64,000 nucleotides of DNA from Gammaproteobacteria bacterium (GTDB taxonomy: Bacteria; Pseudomonadota; Gammaproteobacteria; Steroidobacterales; Steroidobacteraceae). Made by a program: the position numbers and the translations under genes. This document shows positions 36,635 to 46,792 of the stretch, in pieces. Numbering within the stretch: position 1 is the first letter of the stretch; each line of letters begins with the position of its first letter. The stretch covers positions 1-64,000 of the forward strand of contig VGUH01000001.1 in NCBI GenBank assembly GCA_016874295.1, written 5' to 3'. Below the pieces are notes generated by a model. It saw nothing but the letters and a program-made list of their open reading frames with translations. It did no database searches and was not told the DNA's origin.

Positions 36635-37395
36635 GTGACGCGGGCGACGAGAAGCTGGCCGAGAGCACGCTGCTCTCCCACCTGCTGGAGCTGCGCGATC
36701 GCCTGCTGCGCGCGCTGGTCGCGACCTTCGTCATCTCGGTTCCCTGCCTGTTCTTCGCCAACGACATATTCACCTGGCTCTCGCAGCCGCTGCGCGCGCG
36801 GCTTCCCGAGGGCGCGACCCTGATCGCGACCTCGGTCGTCGCGCCCTTCATGACGCCATTCAAGCTGGCGCTCCTCGCCGCCGTATTCTTCGCGATGCCG
36901 GTGATCCTCTACCAGGTCTGGGCGTTCGTCGCGCCCGGGCTGTACCGCCACGAGCGGCGCTTCGCCCTGCCGCTGTTCGTGTCGAGCGTGATCCTGTTCT
37001 ACGCCGGCGCCGCGTTCGCGTATTTCGTCGTCTTTCCGGTCATCTTCGGCTTCTTCGTCATTACGACGCCCGAGGGCGTCGCGATGATGACCGATATCAC
37101 GCAGTACATGGACTTCTCGGTGCTGCTGTTCTTCGCTTTCGGGCTCGCATTCGAGATCCCGGTGGCCACGGTGCTGCTGGTCCGCACCGGGCTCGTGAAG
37201 CGCGAGAAGCTCGCGAAGAACCGCGGCTACGTGCTGCTCGTGATCTTCATCGTCGCGGCCTTCCTGACGCCGCCCGACCCGGTTTCGCAGACGCTGATGG
37301 CGCTGCCGATGTACGCGCTCTACGAGGCGGGCATGCTCATGTCGCGCGCGCTCGTCCCCGGCAAACCGGCGGACCCGGAAGAGGATCCGGCTTGA
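36631..37395 (+). CDS. tatC: Sec-independent translocase subunit TatC
   Basis: Six-helix receptor for twin-arginine signal peptides. The 254-aa product has SHLLELRDRLLRALVA, FMTPFKLALLAAVFFAMPVI, QVWAFVAPGLYRHERR and the conserved FGLAFEIPV segment with its buried Glu. Complete. A likely client, the PhoD-like protein at 43621, carries a twin-arginine-like leader. Confidence 0.96.
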   Translation: MSDAGDEKLAESTLLSHLLELRDRLLRALVATFVISVPCLFFANDIFTWLSQPLRARLPEGATLIATSVVAPFMTPFKLALLAAVFFAMPVILYQVWAFVAPGLYRHERRFALPLFVSSVILFYAGAAFAYFVVFPVIFGFFVITTPEGVAMMTDITQYMDFSVLLFFAFGLAFEIPVATVLLVRTGLVKREKLAKNRGYVLLVIFIVAAFLTPPDPVSQTLMALPMYALYEAGMLMSRALVPGKPADPEEDPA

Positions 37396-37450
37396 AGTTG
37401 CACCGCAAGATGGCGGAGACTCGCCCGACTTCAGCCGGAGTGGCCGCCGC

Positions 37451-38932
37451 ATGAGCCAGGACCTCAACATCCCGCCGGGCACTTTCCTCGGCCACCCGAA
37501 GGGGCTCTACCTCCTGTTCGCGACCGAGATGTGGGAGCGCTTCAGCTTCTACGGCATGCGCGCGCTGCTGGTGCTGTACGCCGCCGCCGCGACGCATGCT
37601 GTCAATCCCGGACTCGGCTGGGCGGACGCGCAGGCGCTGAAGCTCTACGGCTGGTACCTCGGGCTGGTCTACGGCACGGCGATCTTCGGCGGCTGGATCG
37701 CCGACAACTGGCTCGGCCAGCGCAAGGCCGTAATCCTCGGCGGCCTGGTCATGGCCGCCGGGCAGTTCCTGCTCGCCGCGCCGCTCGACACGCTGGGCAG
37801 CACCGCCGCGTTCTCGCTGCCGCTGCTCGGCATTGCCTTTCCCGAAACGCCGAGCACGTTCTACCTCGGCCTCGTGTGCATGTGCGTCGGCAACGGCTTC
37901 TTCAAGCCCAACATCTCGACGATGGTCGGCGACCTCTATCCGCAGGGCGACGCCCGCCGCGACGGCGCCTTCATCATCTTCTACATGGGTATCAACGTCG
38001 GCGCCTTCCTCGCGCCGCTCGTCTGCTCGACCCTCGGCGAGGATCCGGCGTATGGCTGGCGCGTCGGCTTCTTCGCCGCCGGTGTCGGCATGCTGCTGTC
38101 GGTGATCATCCAGCTCGCCTTCGCCCAGCGCTACATCGGCGACGTCGGCCGCGTGCCGGCCGCGCGGCGCTCGCTCGCACTGGCGGGCGGCACGAAGCAG
38201 CCGCTCACGCAGGTCGAACGCGAGCGGCTGCGCGTGATCTTCGTGATCTTCGCCTTCGTCGCGATCTTCTGGGCCACATTCGAGCAGGCCGGCGGTCTCA
38301 TGAACCTGTTCGCCGAGAAGTACACGCGGCGCGAACTCGGCTCTTTCCTCGTGCCGACCGGCTGGTTCCAGTCGCTGAACCCGCTGTTCATCGTCCTGCT
38401 CGGAATCCCGTTCACGATGCTGTGGACCCGGCTGGGCGCAAAGGGCCGGAACCCCGCGTCGCCGGTCAAGATGTACCTCGGTCTCGCGCAGGTCGCGCTC
38501 GGTTTCGTGTGCCTGGTCATCGCGGTATTCGAGATGCAGCGTTCCGGAGACGCGAAGTCCAGCATGATCTGGCTGGTGCTCGCCTACTTCTTCCACACCA
38601 CCGGCGAGCTGTGCATCAGTCCCGTCGGCCTCTCGATGGTCACCAAGCTCGCGCCGCTCCGTCTCGCATCGCTGATGATGGGCGTCTGGTTCCTGGTCAA
38701 CCTGTTCGGCAACACGCTCGCCGGTTATATCGGCGCATTCACCGAGAACATGGGCCAGTATCCGTGGATGGTGGACCTGGCAGGCGACTTCGACGTGCGC
38801 CCCGAGCACGCGGGCCTGCTCGGCGTATTCGGCGGGCTCGCGGTCGTGCTGTTCGCCTTCAGCCTCGCGCTCTGGGCCATCTCCGGCCGGGCCGTCGCGT
38901 GGATGCACGGCGCCGAGAAGACCGCGAAGTGA
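37451..38932 (+). CDS. POT-family proton-coupled oligopeptide transporter
   Basis: Imports di- and tripeptides with protons across the inner membrane. The 493-aa product has about twelve to fourteen helices and the family motifs ATEMWERFSFYGMRALLVLY (ExxERFxYY-type), GGWIADNWLGQRK, GNGFFKPNISTMVGDLY and FFHTTGELCISPVGLSM. Good start at ATG 37451. It is directly followed by a peptidase and a second peptide transporter with overlapping or near-overlapping genes, suggesting a peptide-use operon. Confidence 0.93.
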   Translation: MSQDLNIPPGTFLGHPKGLYLLFATEMWERFSFYGMRALLVLYAAAATHAVNPGLGWADAQALKLYGWYLGLVYGTAIFGGWIADNWLGQRKAVILGGLVMAAGQFLLAAPLDTLGSTAAFSLPLLGIAFPETPSTFYLGLVCMCVGNGFFKPNISTMVGDLYPQGDARRDGAFIIFYMGINVGAFLAPLVCSTLGEDPAYGWRVGFFAAGVGMLLSVIIQLAFAQRYIGDVGRVPAARRSLALAGGTKQPLTQVERERLRVIFVIFAFVAIFWATFEQAGGLMNLFAEKYTRRELGSFLVPTGWFQSLNPLFIVLLGIPFTMLWTRLGAKGRNPASPVKMYLGLAQVALGFVCLVIAVFEMQRSGDAKSSMIWLVLAYFFHTTGELCISPVGLSMVTKLAPLRLASLMMGVWFLVNLFGNTLAGYIGAFTENMGQYPWMVDLAGDFDVRPEHAGLLGVFGGLAVVLFAFSLALWAISGRAVAWMHGAEKTAK

Positions 38933-38940
38933 GGCCGGTC

Positions 38941-40737
38941 GTGCGACTGCGCGCGCTGGCGGCCTGTGCCGCCGCGCTGCTCGCGACCGGCGCGGCCGCG
39001 GAGACGGCCGATGAGTTCGCCGCACGGGTCAACCGCGAACTGCAGCAGGTCGACACCGAGACCGCCCAAGCCGAGTGGGTCCAGCGCACCTACATCACGC
39101 CCGACACCGGGGCCATCGCCGCGCGCGCCGGCGAGCGCCGGCAGGCAGCCTACGCGCGCCTGGTCGCGGAGTCGAAGGCCTTCGACGGCCAGCCCTTGTC
39201 GGCGGACGCCGCGCGCACGATCCATCTGCTGCGCACCGGTCTCGACGCCCCGGCGCCGGACGACCCGACCAAGCGCTCCGAGCTCGCCCAGATCGAGACG
39301 CGGATGGTTTCCGTATACAGCGCCGGTAAGTACTGCCCACAGGGCGACGCGAGCTGCCGGAACTTCGAGGAACTCGCCAGGACCATGGCGACGAGCCGCG
39401 ATCCGCAGGAGCTGCTCGACACCTGGACCGGCTGGCACGCGATCGCGAAGTCGATCCGCCCCGACTACCGGCGCTTCGTCGAACTGGCGAACGAGGGAGC
39501 GGCCGGCCTCGGCTTCCAGGATCTCGGCGACATGTGGCGCGCCGGCTACGATATGACGACGGCGGAGTTCTCCGCGGAAACCGAGCGGCTGTGGCAGCAG
39601 GTGAAGCCGCTGTACGCCGGCCTGCACTGCTACGCGCGCGCGCGGCTGCAGGACAAGTACGGCAAGGAGCTGGTCCCCGACGGCAAGCCCGTGCCCGCCC
39701 ACCTATTCGGCAACATGTGGGCGCAGCAGTGGAACAACATCTACGACCTGCTCGAGCCCTACCCGGGCGTCTCGCAGCTCGACGTCACCGCCGAGCTCGA
39801 GCGCCAGGGCTACGACGCGGTGCGCATGACGAAGTCCGCCGAGTCGTTCTACACCTCGCTCGGCTTCCCGCTGCTGCCGCAGTCCTTCTGGGAGCGCTCG
39901 ATGCTGACGCGGCCGCGCGACCGCGAGGTGGACTGCTACGCGAGCGCTTGGAACATGGACGACAAGGGCGACGTGCGCATCAAGCAGTGCATCGGCCCGA
40001 CCGAGGAGGACCTGTACACCACGTATCACGAGCTCGGGCACATCTACTACAACCTGAGCTTCATCGGTCAACCGCATCTCTACCAGACGAGCGCGCATGA
40101 CGGCTTCCACGAAGCCATCGGCGACACGATCAACCTGTCCATGACCGAGGGCTACCTCGCGACCGTCGGCCTGCTCCCGGCCGGCACGAAGTCGAGTCGC
40201 GAGGCGCTGATCAACCGGCAGATGAAGGTCGCCGCCGACAAGCTCTCCTTCCTGCCGTTCGGCAAGCTGGTGGACCAGTGGCGCTGGGGCGTGTTTTCGG
40301 GCGCCATTGAGCCTGCGAATTACAACGAGGCCTGGTGGGAGCTGCGCCGCAAGTACCAGGGTATCGAGGCCCCGGTCATGCGGACCGAGGACGATTTCGA
40401 TCCGGGTGCGAAGTACCACGTGCCAAGCAACACGCCCTACACGCGTTACTTCCTGTCCTTCCTCCTGCAGTTCCAGTTCCACAAGGCACTGTGCGACAAG
40501 GCGGGGTTCACGGGACCGCTCCATGAATGCTCGGTCTACGGCAACCCGGACGCCGGCCGCGCCTTCCAGGACATGCTCGCCCTCGGCCGCAGCAAGCCGT
40601 GGCAGGATGCGCTCCAGAAACTGACGGGGCAGCGCCGGATGGACGCGTCGGCGTTGCTCGAGTACTTCCAGCCGCTCGTGCAGTGGCTCGACCAGCAGAA
40701 CACTGGCCGCGCATGCGGTTGGGGGGATAGCCCGTGA
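38941..40737 (+). CDS. M2-family peptidyl-dipeptidase (ACE-like)
   Basis: Zinc metallopeptidase removing C-terminal dipeptides from peptides. The 598-aa product has a signal peptide ([20 protein letters not shown]), the zinc site HELGHIYY with a downstream Glu (HEAIGDT), and M2 features such as [16 protein letters not shown], the conserved [13 protein letters not shown] and [16 protein letters not shown]. It is probably periplasmic. GTG 38941 is chosen for the GAGG 6 bases upstream; GTG 38929 overlaps the transporter stop and is the alternative. Confidence 0.92.
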   Translation: MRLRALAACAAALLATGAAAETADEFAARVNRELQQVDTETAQAEWVQRTYITPDTGAIAARAGERRQAAYARLVAESKAFDGQPLSADAARTIHLLRTGLDAPAPDDPTKRSELAQIETRMVSVYSAGKYCPQGDASCRNFEELARTMATSRDPQELLDTWTGWHAIAKSIRPDYRRFVELANEGAAGLGFQDLGDMWRAGYDMTTAEFSAETERLWQQVKPLYAGLHCYARARLQDKYGKELVPDGKPVPAHLFGNMWAQQWNNIYDLLEPYPGVSQLDVTAELERQGYDAVRMTKSAESFYTSLGFPLLPQSFWERSMLTRPRDREVDCYASAWNMDDKGDVRIKQCIGPTEEDLYTTYHELGHIYYNLSFIGQPHLYQTSAHDGFHEAIGDTINLSMTEGYLATVGLLPAGTKSSREALINRQMKVAADKLSFLPFGKLVDQWRWGVFSGAIEPANYNEAWWELRRKYQGIEAPVMRTEDDFDPGAKYHVPSNTPYTRYFLSFLLQFQFHKALCDKAGFTGPLHECSVYGNPDAGRAFQDMLALGRSKPWQDALQKLTGQRRMDASALLEYFQPLVQWLDQQNTGRACGWGDSP

Positions 40738-42659
40738 CTTCGCACGATCCGGCGCAGCTGACCGTACGCGCCATCATCCTGTCGCTGATCCTCGCAATGC
40801 TGCTCGCCGCCGCGAACGCCTACCTCGGACTGTTCGCCGGGCTGACCGTGGCGACCGCGATCCCGGCGGCGGTGGTCTCCATGGGCGTGCTGCACCTGCT
40901 CGGGCGCTCGAACATCCTCGAGAACAACATCGTCGCGACCGGCGCCTCGGCGGCTTCCTCCATCGCCGCCGGCACGATCTTCACAATCCCGGCACTGGTG
41001 ATCATGGGTCACTGGGCACGGTTCGACTACTGGTGGGTGGTCGGCATCGCGGGTCTCGGGGGCCTGCTCGGCGTGCTGTTCTCGGTGCCGCTGCGCCGCA
41101 CGCTGATCCTCGACCAGGGCCTGCAGTTCCCCGAGGGCGTCGCGACCGCGGAAGTCCTGAAGGTCGGCGAGAATCCGGGCCGCGGCCTGAAAATGCTCTC
41201 GCTCGCCGCCGCGACCGGCGCGCTGTTCAAGCTCGCGCTCGCGGGCCTGCGCCTGTCGCCGGAATCGTTCGCCGTCGCACGCTTCTTCGGCGAGCGCACG
41301 ATTGGCTTCTTCGGCATCAATCTCTCGCCGGCGCTGCTCGGTGTCGGCTTCATCGTCGGCTTCAACACCGGCTGCCTGATGCTCTCGGGCGGCGCGCTGT
41401 CGTGGTGGATCTTCATCCCGATCTACAACACCTTCTTCATCGACACGAATCCGGAGCTCGCCGCCCGCCTGGTCGGCCTCGAGGCGGAGGCCGCCGCGGG
41501 GCTCATCTGGGGCCAGCAGGTGCGCTACATCGGCGTCGGCGCGATGCTGATCGGCGGCCTTTGGTCGCTGTGGTCGCTGCGCAAGTCGCTGCTGTCCGGC
41601 ATCAGGACCGGCATGGCGATGCGGGCCGGCGCAACCGCGGACGTCCCGCACACCGAGCGTGACCTGCCGATGAACGCGATCCTCGGCGGCATCGTGCTGT
41701 TCGTGCTGCCGCTGTTCGCGCTGTATCACGCAGTGGTCGGCAGCGTCGGGATCGCGCTTGCGATGGCGATCCTGATGGTGATCGCCGGGTTCGTGTTCTC
41801 CTCGGTCAGCGGCTACATGGCCGGCCTGGTCGGCTCCTCGAACAACCCGGTGTCTGGCATCACGATCTCGACCATCCTGTTCACCTCGCTGATCCTGCTC
41901 GCGCTGCTCGGCAAAGGGTCGAGTGTCGGGCCGGTCGCGGCCATCATGATCGGCGCGGTGATCTGCAGCGCCGCCGCGGTCGCGGGCGACAACCTGCAGG
42001 ACCTCAAGGCCGGCCAGATCGTCGGCGCGACGCCCTGGCGCCAGCAGGTGATGCTCGGCATCGGCGCGATCGCCAGCGCGGCGGTCATGGCGCCGGTGCT
42101 CAACCTGCTGCTCGAGGCCTACGGCATCGCCACGCCGGCCCGCGAGGGGGTCAACGCCCTCGCCGCGCCGCAGGCGACGCTGATGGCGGCGGTCGCCGGC
42201 GGCATCTTCGGCAAGGGCCTGCCGTGGAACATGGTCGCGATCGGTGCCGCGGTCGGCGCAGTCGTCATCACGCTCGACGAATACCTCAAGAAGACCGGCA
42301 GGAGCTGGCGCGCGCCGGTGCTCGCGGTCGCGGTGGGCATCTACTTGCCGCTCGAGCTCTCGACGCCGATCTTCGCGGGCGGCCTGGTCTCCGAGCTCGC
42401 GACCCGCTGGCACCGACGCCGCAACCCGGGCGGCGACCCGGAACTGCTCAAGCAGGCGGGCCTCCTGTTCTCCGCGGGCCTGATCGCGGGCGAGGCCATC
42501 GTCGGCGTGCTGATCGCCATCCCGATCGTCGCGAGCGGCGATGCGGACGCGCTCGCCGTGGCCGGGAATCTGCGGCCCGGCCAGTGGGCCGGGCTCGCCG
42601 CGCTCGCCGCCGTCGGCTGGTGGATGTACCGCGTCGCCATCCAGAAGGCGAGGCAGTAG
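40734..42659 (+). CDS. OPT-family oligopeptide transporter
   Basis: The 641-aa membrane protein has around fifteen helices and OPT motifs: NAYLGLFAGLTVATAIPAAV, NNIVATGASAASSIAAGTIF, LILDQGLQFPEGVATAEVLK, SGYMAGLVGSSNNPVSGITI and AAAVAGDNLQDLKAGQIVGA. It is expected to move oligopeptides or metal-peptide conjugates. GTG 40734 overlaps the peptidase stop. With the POT transporter and the M2 peptidase it forms a compact peptide uptake and cleavage unit. Confidence 0.92.
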   Translation: MTSHDPAQLTVRAIILSLILAMLLAAANAYLGLFAGLTVATAIPAAVVSMGVLHLLGRSNILENNIVATGASAASSIAAGTIFTIPALVIMGHWARFDYWWVVGIAGLGGLLGVLFSVPLRRTLILDQGLQFPEGVATAEVLKVGENPGRGLKMLSLAAATGALFKLALAGLRLSPESFAVARFFGERTIGFFGINLSPALLGVGFIVGFNTGCLMLSGGALSWWIFIPIYNTFFIDTNPELAARLVGLEAEAAAGLIWGQQVRYIGVGAMLIGGLWSLWSLRKSLLSGIRTGMAMRAGATADVPHTERDLPMNAILGGIVLFVLPLFALYHAVVGSVGIALAMAILMVIAGFVFSSVSGYMAGLVGSSNNPVSGITISTILFTSLILLALLGKGSSVGPVAAIMIGAVICSAAAVAGDNLQDLKAGQIVGATPWRQQVMLGIGAIASAAVMAPVLNLLLEAYGIATPAREGVNALAAPQATLMAAVAGGIFGKGLPWNMVAIGAAVGAVVITLDEYLKKTGRSWRAPVLAVAVGIYLPLELSTPIFAGGLVSELATRWHRRRNPGGDPELLKQAGLLFSAGLIAGEAIVGVLIAIPIVASGDADALAVAGNLRPGQWAGLAALAAVGWWMYRVAIQKARQ

Positions 42660-42706
42660 GCGAGGCCGACAAGGGAACTGCCCGGTCTTGCTGTACGCTC
42701 TCACGC

Positions 42707-43624
42707 ATGCGTGAGTCCCGCCGCGTCGCCATCGCCCTCGCGATCATCTACGTGGTCTGGGGGACGAGCTACATCGCGACCAAGGTGATGGTGACGGACG
42801 AGCCGCCGTTGGTCGCAGCGGGGCTGCGCTTCACGCTGGCCGGCATCCTGCTGACGGCGTTTGCGTACGTCCGCTACGGGCGACCGAATCTGGAACGCAT
42901 GGAGCTGCGGCACATTCTCGTGATGGCCGCACTCGCCGTGCTGTTCAGCAACGCCTGCCACGTGATCGCGATGCAATACGTGCAGTCGAACACCGCGGCC
43001 TTCCTGAACGCGACGCCCGCGCTCTGGATCGCCTGGCTCGGCACCTTGGGCGCAAAGCGGCGCCCGCTCTCGGTCGCGCAGCAGGCGGGGCTCATCGTCG
43101 GACTCGCAGGCGTGCTCCTGATCCTCTCGCCGAAAGGCGGCTTCCAGGCCGCCGGCCTCGGCTGGCAGCTCCTGATCCTGCTCGGCTGCCTCGCCTGGTC
43201 GCTCGGCACGATCTACCACCGCAATGCCGGCGCGGCGAACCCGCCGCTGATGTTCGTCGCACTGCAGATGCTGGCGGGCGGGATCGGACTGCTCGCTGTC
43301 GCGCCGGTCGCCGGCGAGTCGTTCTCATTCGACTGGACGCCGCGCGCAAGCGTCGCTTTCCTGTACCTGACGCTCGCGAGTTCCTGCCTCGCCTATACCG
43401 CCTACGCCTGGCTCACCGTGCACACGACGCCGGTCCTGGTCGGCTCCTACGGCTACGTCTGCCCGGCCGTGGCGGCGATTGCCGGCTGGCTGCTGCTCGG
43501 CGAGACGCTCACGATCGTGCAGATCGGCGGAATGGCGGTCATCCTTGCCGGCATCGCCCTCGTCACCGGCTACTGGCAGCCGCTGCCGCCGTCCCGGCCC
43601 CCTGAACGGAACGCGAACGCATGA
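42707..43624 (+). CDS. EamA/DMT-superfamily permease
   Basis: Ten-helix drug/metabolite-type transporter of 305 aa made of two EamA halves: first IYVVWGTSYIATKVMV and GLRFTLAGILL, second AWSLGTIYHRNAG and AYTAYAWLTVHT, ending with the PVAA-IAGWLLLGETL signature. Members export amino acids or metabolites. The substrate is not predictable. ATG 42707 begins after a 47-bp gap and the stop overlaps the PhoD-like gene. Confidence 0.88.
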   Translation: MRESRRVAIALAIIYVVWGTSYIATKVMVTDEPPLVAAGLRFTLAGILLTAFAYVRYGRPNLERMELRHILVMAALAVLFSNACHVIAMQYVQSNTAAFLNATPALWIAWLGTLGAKRRPLSVAQQAGLIVGLAGVLLILSPKGGFQAAGLGWQLLILLGCLAWSLGTIYHRNAGAANPPLMFVALQMLAGGIGLLAVAPVAGESFSFDWTPRASVAFLYLTLASSCLAYTAYAWLTVHTTPVLVGSYGYVCPAVAAIAGWLLLGETLTIVQIGGMAVILAGIALVTGYWQPLPPSRPPERNANA

Positions 43625-44817
43625 ACAAATGGCGATCACCCGGCACCACGCGGCGGCACGACCACGACCCGGCCCGGCGGCGGCTGCTCGAGCAGGCGCT
43701 CGCGCTGGCCGGAACCGCGGCGGTCGCCGCTCTCGCGGGCCTGCCGCCGAGCGCGCGCGGCGAAGAATCCGCAGCGCCTGTCTCCGATCCCCACCCGGCG
43801 CTCGATCGCCGGCTCTCGCGCATCGCTTTCGGCTGCTGCGCGGAACAGGACCGGCCGCAGCCGGTCTGGGGCCCTGTGCTCGCGCGGCGCAACGATCTCT
43901 TCATCTTCCTCGGTGACAACATCTACGCCGATACGCGCGACATGACGGTCATGAGAGCCAAGTACGCGAAGCTCGCCGCGCAGCCCGGATTCAGGCGCCT
44001 GCGCGAGACGACGCCGCTGGTCGCGATGTGGGACGACCACGACTTCGGCGAGAACGACGCCGGCGGCGCATACCCGATGAAGGAGGAGTCCCGGCAGATC
44101 TTCCTCGATTTCTGGGCCGAGCCTGCCGGCTCGCCACGGCGCGAGCGCGACGGCGTGTACGCATCCTACGTGTTCGGGCCGCCGGGCGCGCGCGTGCAGG
44201 TGCTCCTGCCGGACCTGCGCTTCAACCGCACGGCGATGACGCCGATGGCGCTGCAGGGCGCGGAATACCAGGCCTGGGGCCGCGGGCAGGTTGCCGCGGG
44301 CCGGCCGCTGCCGGGACCCTACCAGCGCAATCCTGACCGGGCGGCGACCATGCTCGGCGAGCGCCAGTGGGCCTGGCTCGAGCGCCAGTTCGAGGTGCCG
44401 GCGGAGTTGCGCCTGTTCGGCTCGAGCGTACAGGTGCTCGCCGATTTCACCGGCTGGGAGGCCTGGGCTAATTTCGCGCGCGACCAGGATCGCCTGTTCG
44501 ACGTAATCCGCCGCAAGCGCGCGAACGGCGTGCTGTTCCTTTCGGGCGATATGCATTACGCGGAGCTCAGCAAGCTCGACGTCAATGTGCCTTACCCGCT
44601 GTGGGACCTGACTTCGAGCGGCCTCACCGAGGAGTGGCGCGTCGCGACCCCCAACGCGAACCGCGCGAGCGAGATCGTCCCCGATGCGAACTTCGGCTGG
44701 ATCGACATCGACTGGCGGGGCGAGGCCACGACACTCGCGTTCGGCATCACCGACGCGACCGGCCGCGAGCGCCTGCGCTGGACGCTGCCGCTCGCCGAGC
44801 TCGCCGTCCGCGCATGA
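43621..44817 (+). CDS. PhoD-like alkaline phosphatase, probably Tat-exported
   Basis: The 398-aa product begins with a basic twin-arginine-like leader (ARRRLLEQALALAGTAAVAA, A-rich core, then PPSARG). The metallophosphatase domain shows IAFGCCAEQ, FLGDNIYADTRD, MWDDHDFGENDAG and FLSGDMHYAEL, the PhoD/DUF7800-type metal ligands. Such enzymes hydrolyse phosphodiesters or phosphomonoesters outside the cytoplasm. The leader matches the tatABC genes in this window. It overlaps both neighbours by four bases. Confidence 0.87.
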   Translation: MNKWRSPGTTRRHDHDPARRRLLEQALALAGTAAVAALAGLPPSARGEESAAPVSDPHPALDRRLSRIAFGCCAEQDRPQPVWGPVLARRNDLFIFLGDNIYADTRDMTVMRAKYAKLAAQPGFRRLRETTPLVAMWDDHDFGENDAGGAYPMKEESRQIFLDFWAEPAGSPRRERDGVYASYVFGPPGARVQVLLPDLRFNRTAMTPMALQGAEYQAWGRGQVAAGRPLPGPYQRNPDRAATMLGERQWAWLERQFEVPAELRLFGSSVQVLADFTGWEAWANFARDQDRLFDVIRRKRANGVLFLSGDMHYAELSKLDVNVPYPLWDLTSSGLTEEWRVATPNANRASEIVPDANFGWIDIDWRGEATTLAFGITDATGRERLRWTLPLAELAVRA

Positions 44818-45515
44818 ACGCCCGGCCCGTGCGCGCCGCGCTCTTCGACATGGACGGCACGCTGATCGACAGCGAGGTGCACACGGACACGGCGATCCGC
44901 GTCGTGGGAGAGCGCCACGGCGTCACCGGCCTCGCCCTGCCGCACACCGAGACACGTGGCCGCACCTGGGGTCACATCGCGGGCGTCCTGCAAGCGCGCG
45001 GCGGGCTCGGCGTCGACACCGCATCGCTCGCCGACGAACTCCTCGTGTACTGGTCGGAGATCGCATCCGACGTGACGCCCGTGCCCGGCGCGCCGGAGGC
45101 GCTGCGCGCGGCTGCGCGACGCCTCAAGCTCGGCGTCGTCTCCTCCAGTCCGCGCGCGGTGATCGATACCTTTCTTCTCAAGCTCGGCATCGCCGACCTC
45201 ATCGTCCCGGCAGCGCGCATTGGCGGCGACGCCGTGCGCGCCTCCAAGCCCGATCCGGACGGCTACCTCAAGGGCGCGCGTGCGCTCGGCACCGCGCCCG
45301 CGGACTGCCTTGTGTTCGAGGACAGCCAGGCGGGGCTCATGGCCGCGCACAACGCCGGGATGTGCTCGATGTTCATCACCTGCTGCGCGGCGGACATCCC
45401 GGGCAACTCGGCGCTCGCGACCGCTTCCATGCGCGACTACCTCGCGCTGCCGCCGAAGTTCTGGGCGCGGATCGCCGACGGCAGCCTCGACTTCGCCGGC
45501 CAGGTGTACGCGTGA
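44814..45515 (+). CDS. HAD-superfamily phosphatase
   Basis: Cytosolic hydrolase of 233 aa. Motif I is FDMDGTLIDSE (nucleophile Asp and acid/base Asp), motif II VSSSPR, motif III the Lys in ASKPDPDGYL and motif IV FEDSQAG. This is the beta-phosphoglucomutase-like/glycerol-3-phosphatase class with an alpha-helical cap. Its substrate is unknown. The next gene is an organophosphate-type transporter, which hints at a sugar-phosphate or glycerol-phosphate. Confidence 0.9.
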   Translation: MNARPVRAALFDMDGTLIDSEVHTDTAIRVVGERHGVTGLALPHTETRGRTWGHIAGVLQARGGLGVDTASLADELLVYWSEIASDVTPVPGAPEALRAAARRLKLGVVSSSPRAVIDTFLLKLGIADLIVPAARIGGDAVRASKPDPDGYLKGARALGTAPADCLVFEDSQAGLMAAHNAGMCSMFITCCAADIPGNSALATASMRDYLALPPKFWARIADGSLDFAGQVYA

Positions 45516-46792
45516 GCGCCGGCGACGCGGCGCTGTTCCGCCGCTACCGGCTCCAGCTCTTCGTCGCGACCTGGCTCTCGTACTTCGGCTTCTACGTCGT
45601 CCGCAAGGTCTACGCGATCGTCAAGCTCCCGCTCAAGGAGCATTTCGGGTTCGACGACCTGCAGGTCGCCTGGCCCTGGACCGTCTACCTCATCACCTAC
45701 ATGCTCGGCCAGTTCGTCGCGGCCGGGCCCGGCCGGCGCTTCGAGAGCCGCCGCATCCTGACGGTCGGCATGTGCGTCGCGGCCGCGGCGAATTTCGTGA
45801 TCGGCTTCCTGGTGGACGCGGATGCCGCGCGCGCCTTCCTGTGGATGTGCGTGACGATGGGGATCTTCGGCTTCGCGCAGGCGACCGGCTGGCCGCACAA
45901 CGTCGCGCTGTTCGCCAACTGGACGCGCAAGTCCGAGCGCGGAACGCTGTTCGCCGTCTGGGGCACCTGCTACCAGTTCGGTGCCGTGTTCGGCAAGGGG
46001 CTCGCCGGTTTCCTGCTCGGCTGGCTCGGCCTTGCCTGGTCGTTCTACGGCTCGAGCCTCGTGCTGCTCGCGTTCACGCTCTATTTCGTGCTGAACGCGC
46101 GCGAACGGCCGGAGTCGGCCGGGCTCACGCTGCACGACGAGTCCGAGCCGGAGCCGGGTGCCGCGAAAGCCAGGGGCGGCGCCGCTCACCCGGGGGCGCT
46201 GCCGCGCGCCTTCCTCCTGTCGGTCGTGGCGATGGGCCTCATCTACTTCGGCTTCAAGTTCCTGCGCTATGCGCTCGATTCCTGGTCCGCGCTGATCCTC
46301 GGCGAGCATTTCGGGATGTCCGCGGCCTTCGCCGCCTACTTCTCGACCGCGTTCGACTGGGTCGGCTTCCTCGGCGTGCTCGTGGCCGGCTACTGGTCCG
46401 ACCGACTGCCCGGCTCGCGCCGTGCGCCGGTGATCTTCTGGATGACCTGCGGCTGCCTGCTCGCCGTGACCGCCATGTGGATGATCGGTCTCACCTCGCC
46501 CGTTCTGTTCGTGGTGCTGCTCGGGCTGATCGGTTTCATGGCCATGGGACCGGATTCCCTGCTCGCCGGGCCGAGTGCCATGGAGGCCGGCAGCCGGCGC
46601 CAGGCCGCGGTCGCGGCGGGCGTGATCAACGGCCTCGGCTCGATCGGACCGATCGTGCAGGAACCCGTCATCGGCTGGCTGAAACAGACGCAGGGACTCG
46701 ACTCGGTATTCCTGCTGCTGGTCGTGATCGTGTTCCTGACCACGGTTTCGACCGGCCTGCTCGCGCGCGCAGACCGCAGGCGCGGCCGCTAG
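45512..46792 (+). CDS. MFS transporter of the organophosphate:phosphate antiporter type
   Basis: Twelve-helix transporter of 426 aa. SYFGFYVVRKVYAIVKLP at the N-terminus, GFAQATGWPHNVALFANW and RGTLFAVWGTCYQFGA are the pattern of GlpT/UhpT/PgtP-type antiporters, which exchange phosphorylated C3 or C6 compounds for phosphate. It differs in sequence from the second family member at 52993. GTG 45512 overlaps the HAD stop. The 3' end overlaps the convergent gene by four bases. Confidence 0.85.
   Translation: MSAGDAALFRRYRLQLFVATWLSYFGFYVVRKVYAIVKLPLKEHFGFDDLQVAWPWTVYLITYMLGQFVAAGPGRRFESRRILTVGMCVAAAANFVIGFLVDADAARAFLWMCVTMGIFGFAQATGWPHNVALFANWTRKSERGTLFAVWGTCYQFGAVFGKGLAGFLLGWLGLAWSFYGSSLVLLAFTLYFVLNARERPESAGLTLHDESEPEPGAAKARGGAAHPGALPRAFLLSVVAMGLIYFGFKFLRYALDSWSALILGEHFGMSAAFAAYFSTAFDWVGFLGVLVAGYWSDRLPGSRRAPVIFWMTCGCLLAVTAMWMIGLTSPVLFVVLLGLIGFMAMGPDSLLAGPSAMEAGSRRQAAVAAGVINGLGSIGPIVQEPVIGWLKQTQGLDSVFLLLVVIVFLTTVSTGLLARADRRRGR

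Noticed and set aside
37531-40737. 1068-aa continuous open frame as a possible fusion protein
   Set aside because: The first 470 codons are an alternative-frame shadow of the POT transporter. Only the part after 38929 is the real M2 peptidase.
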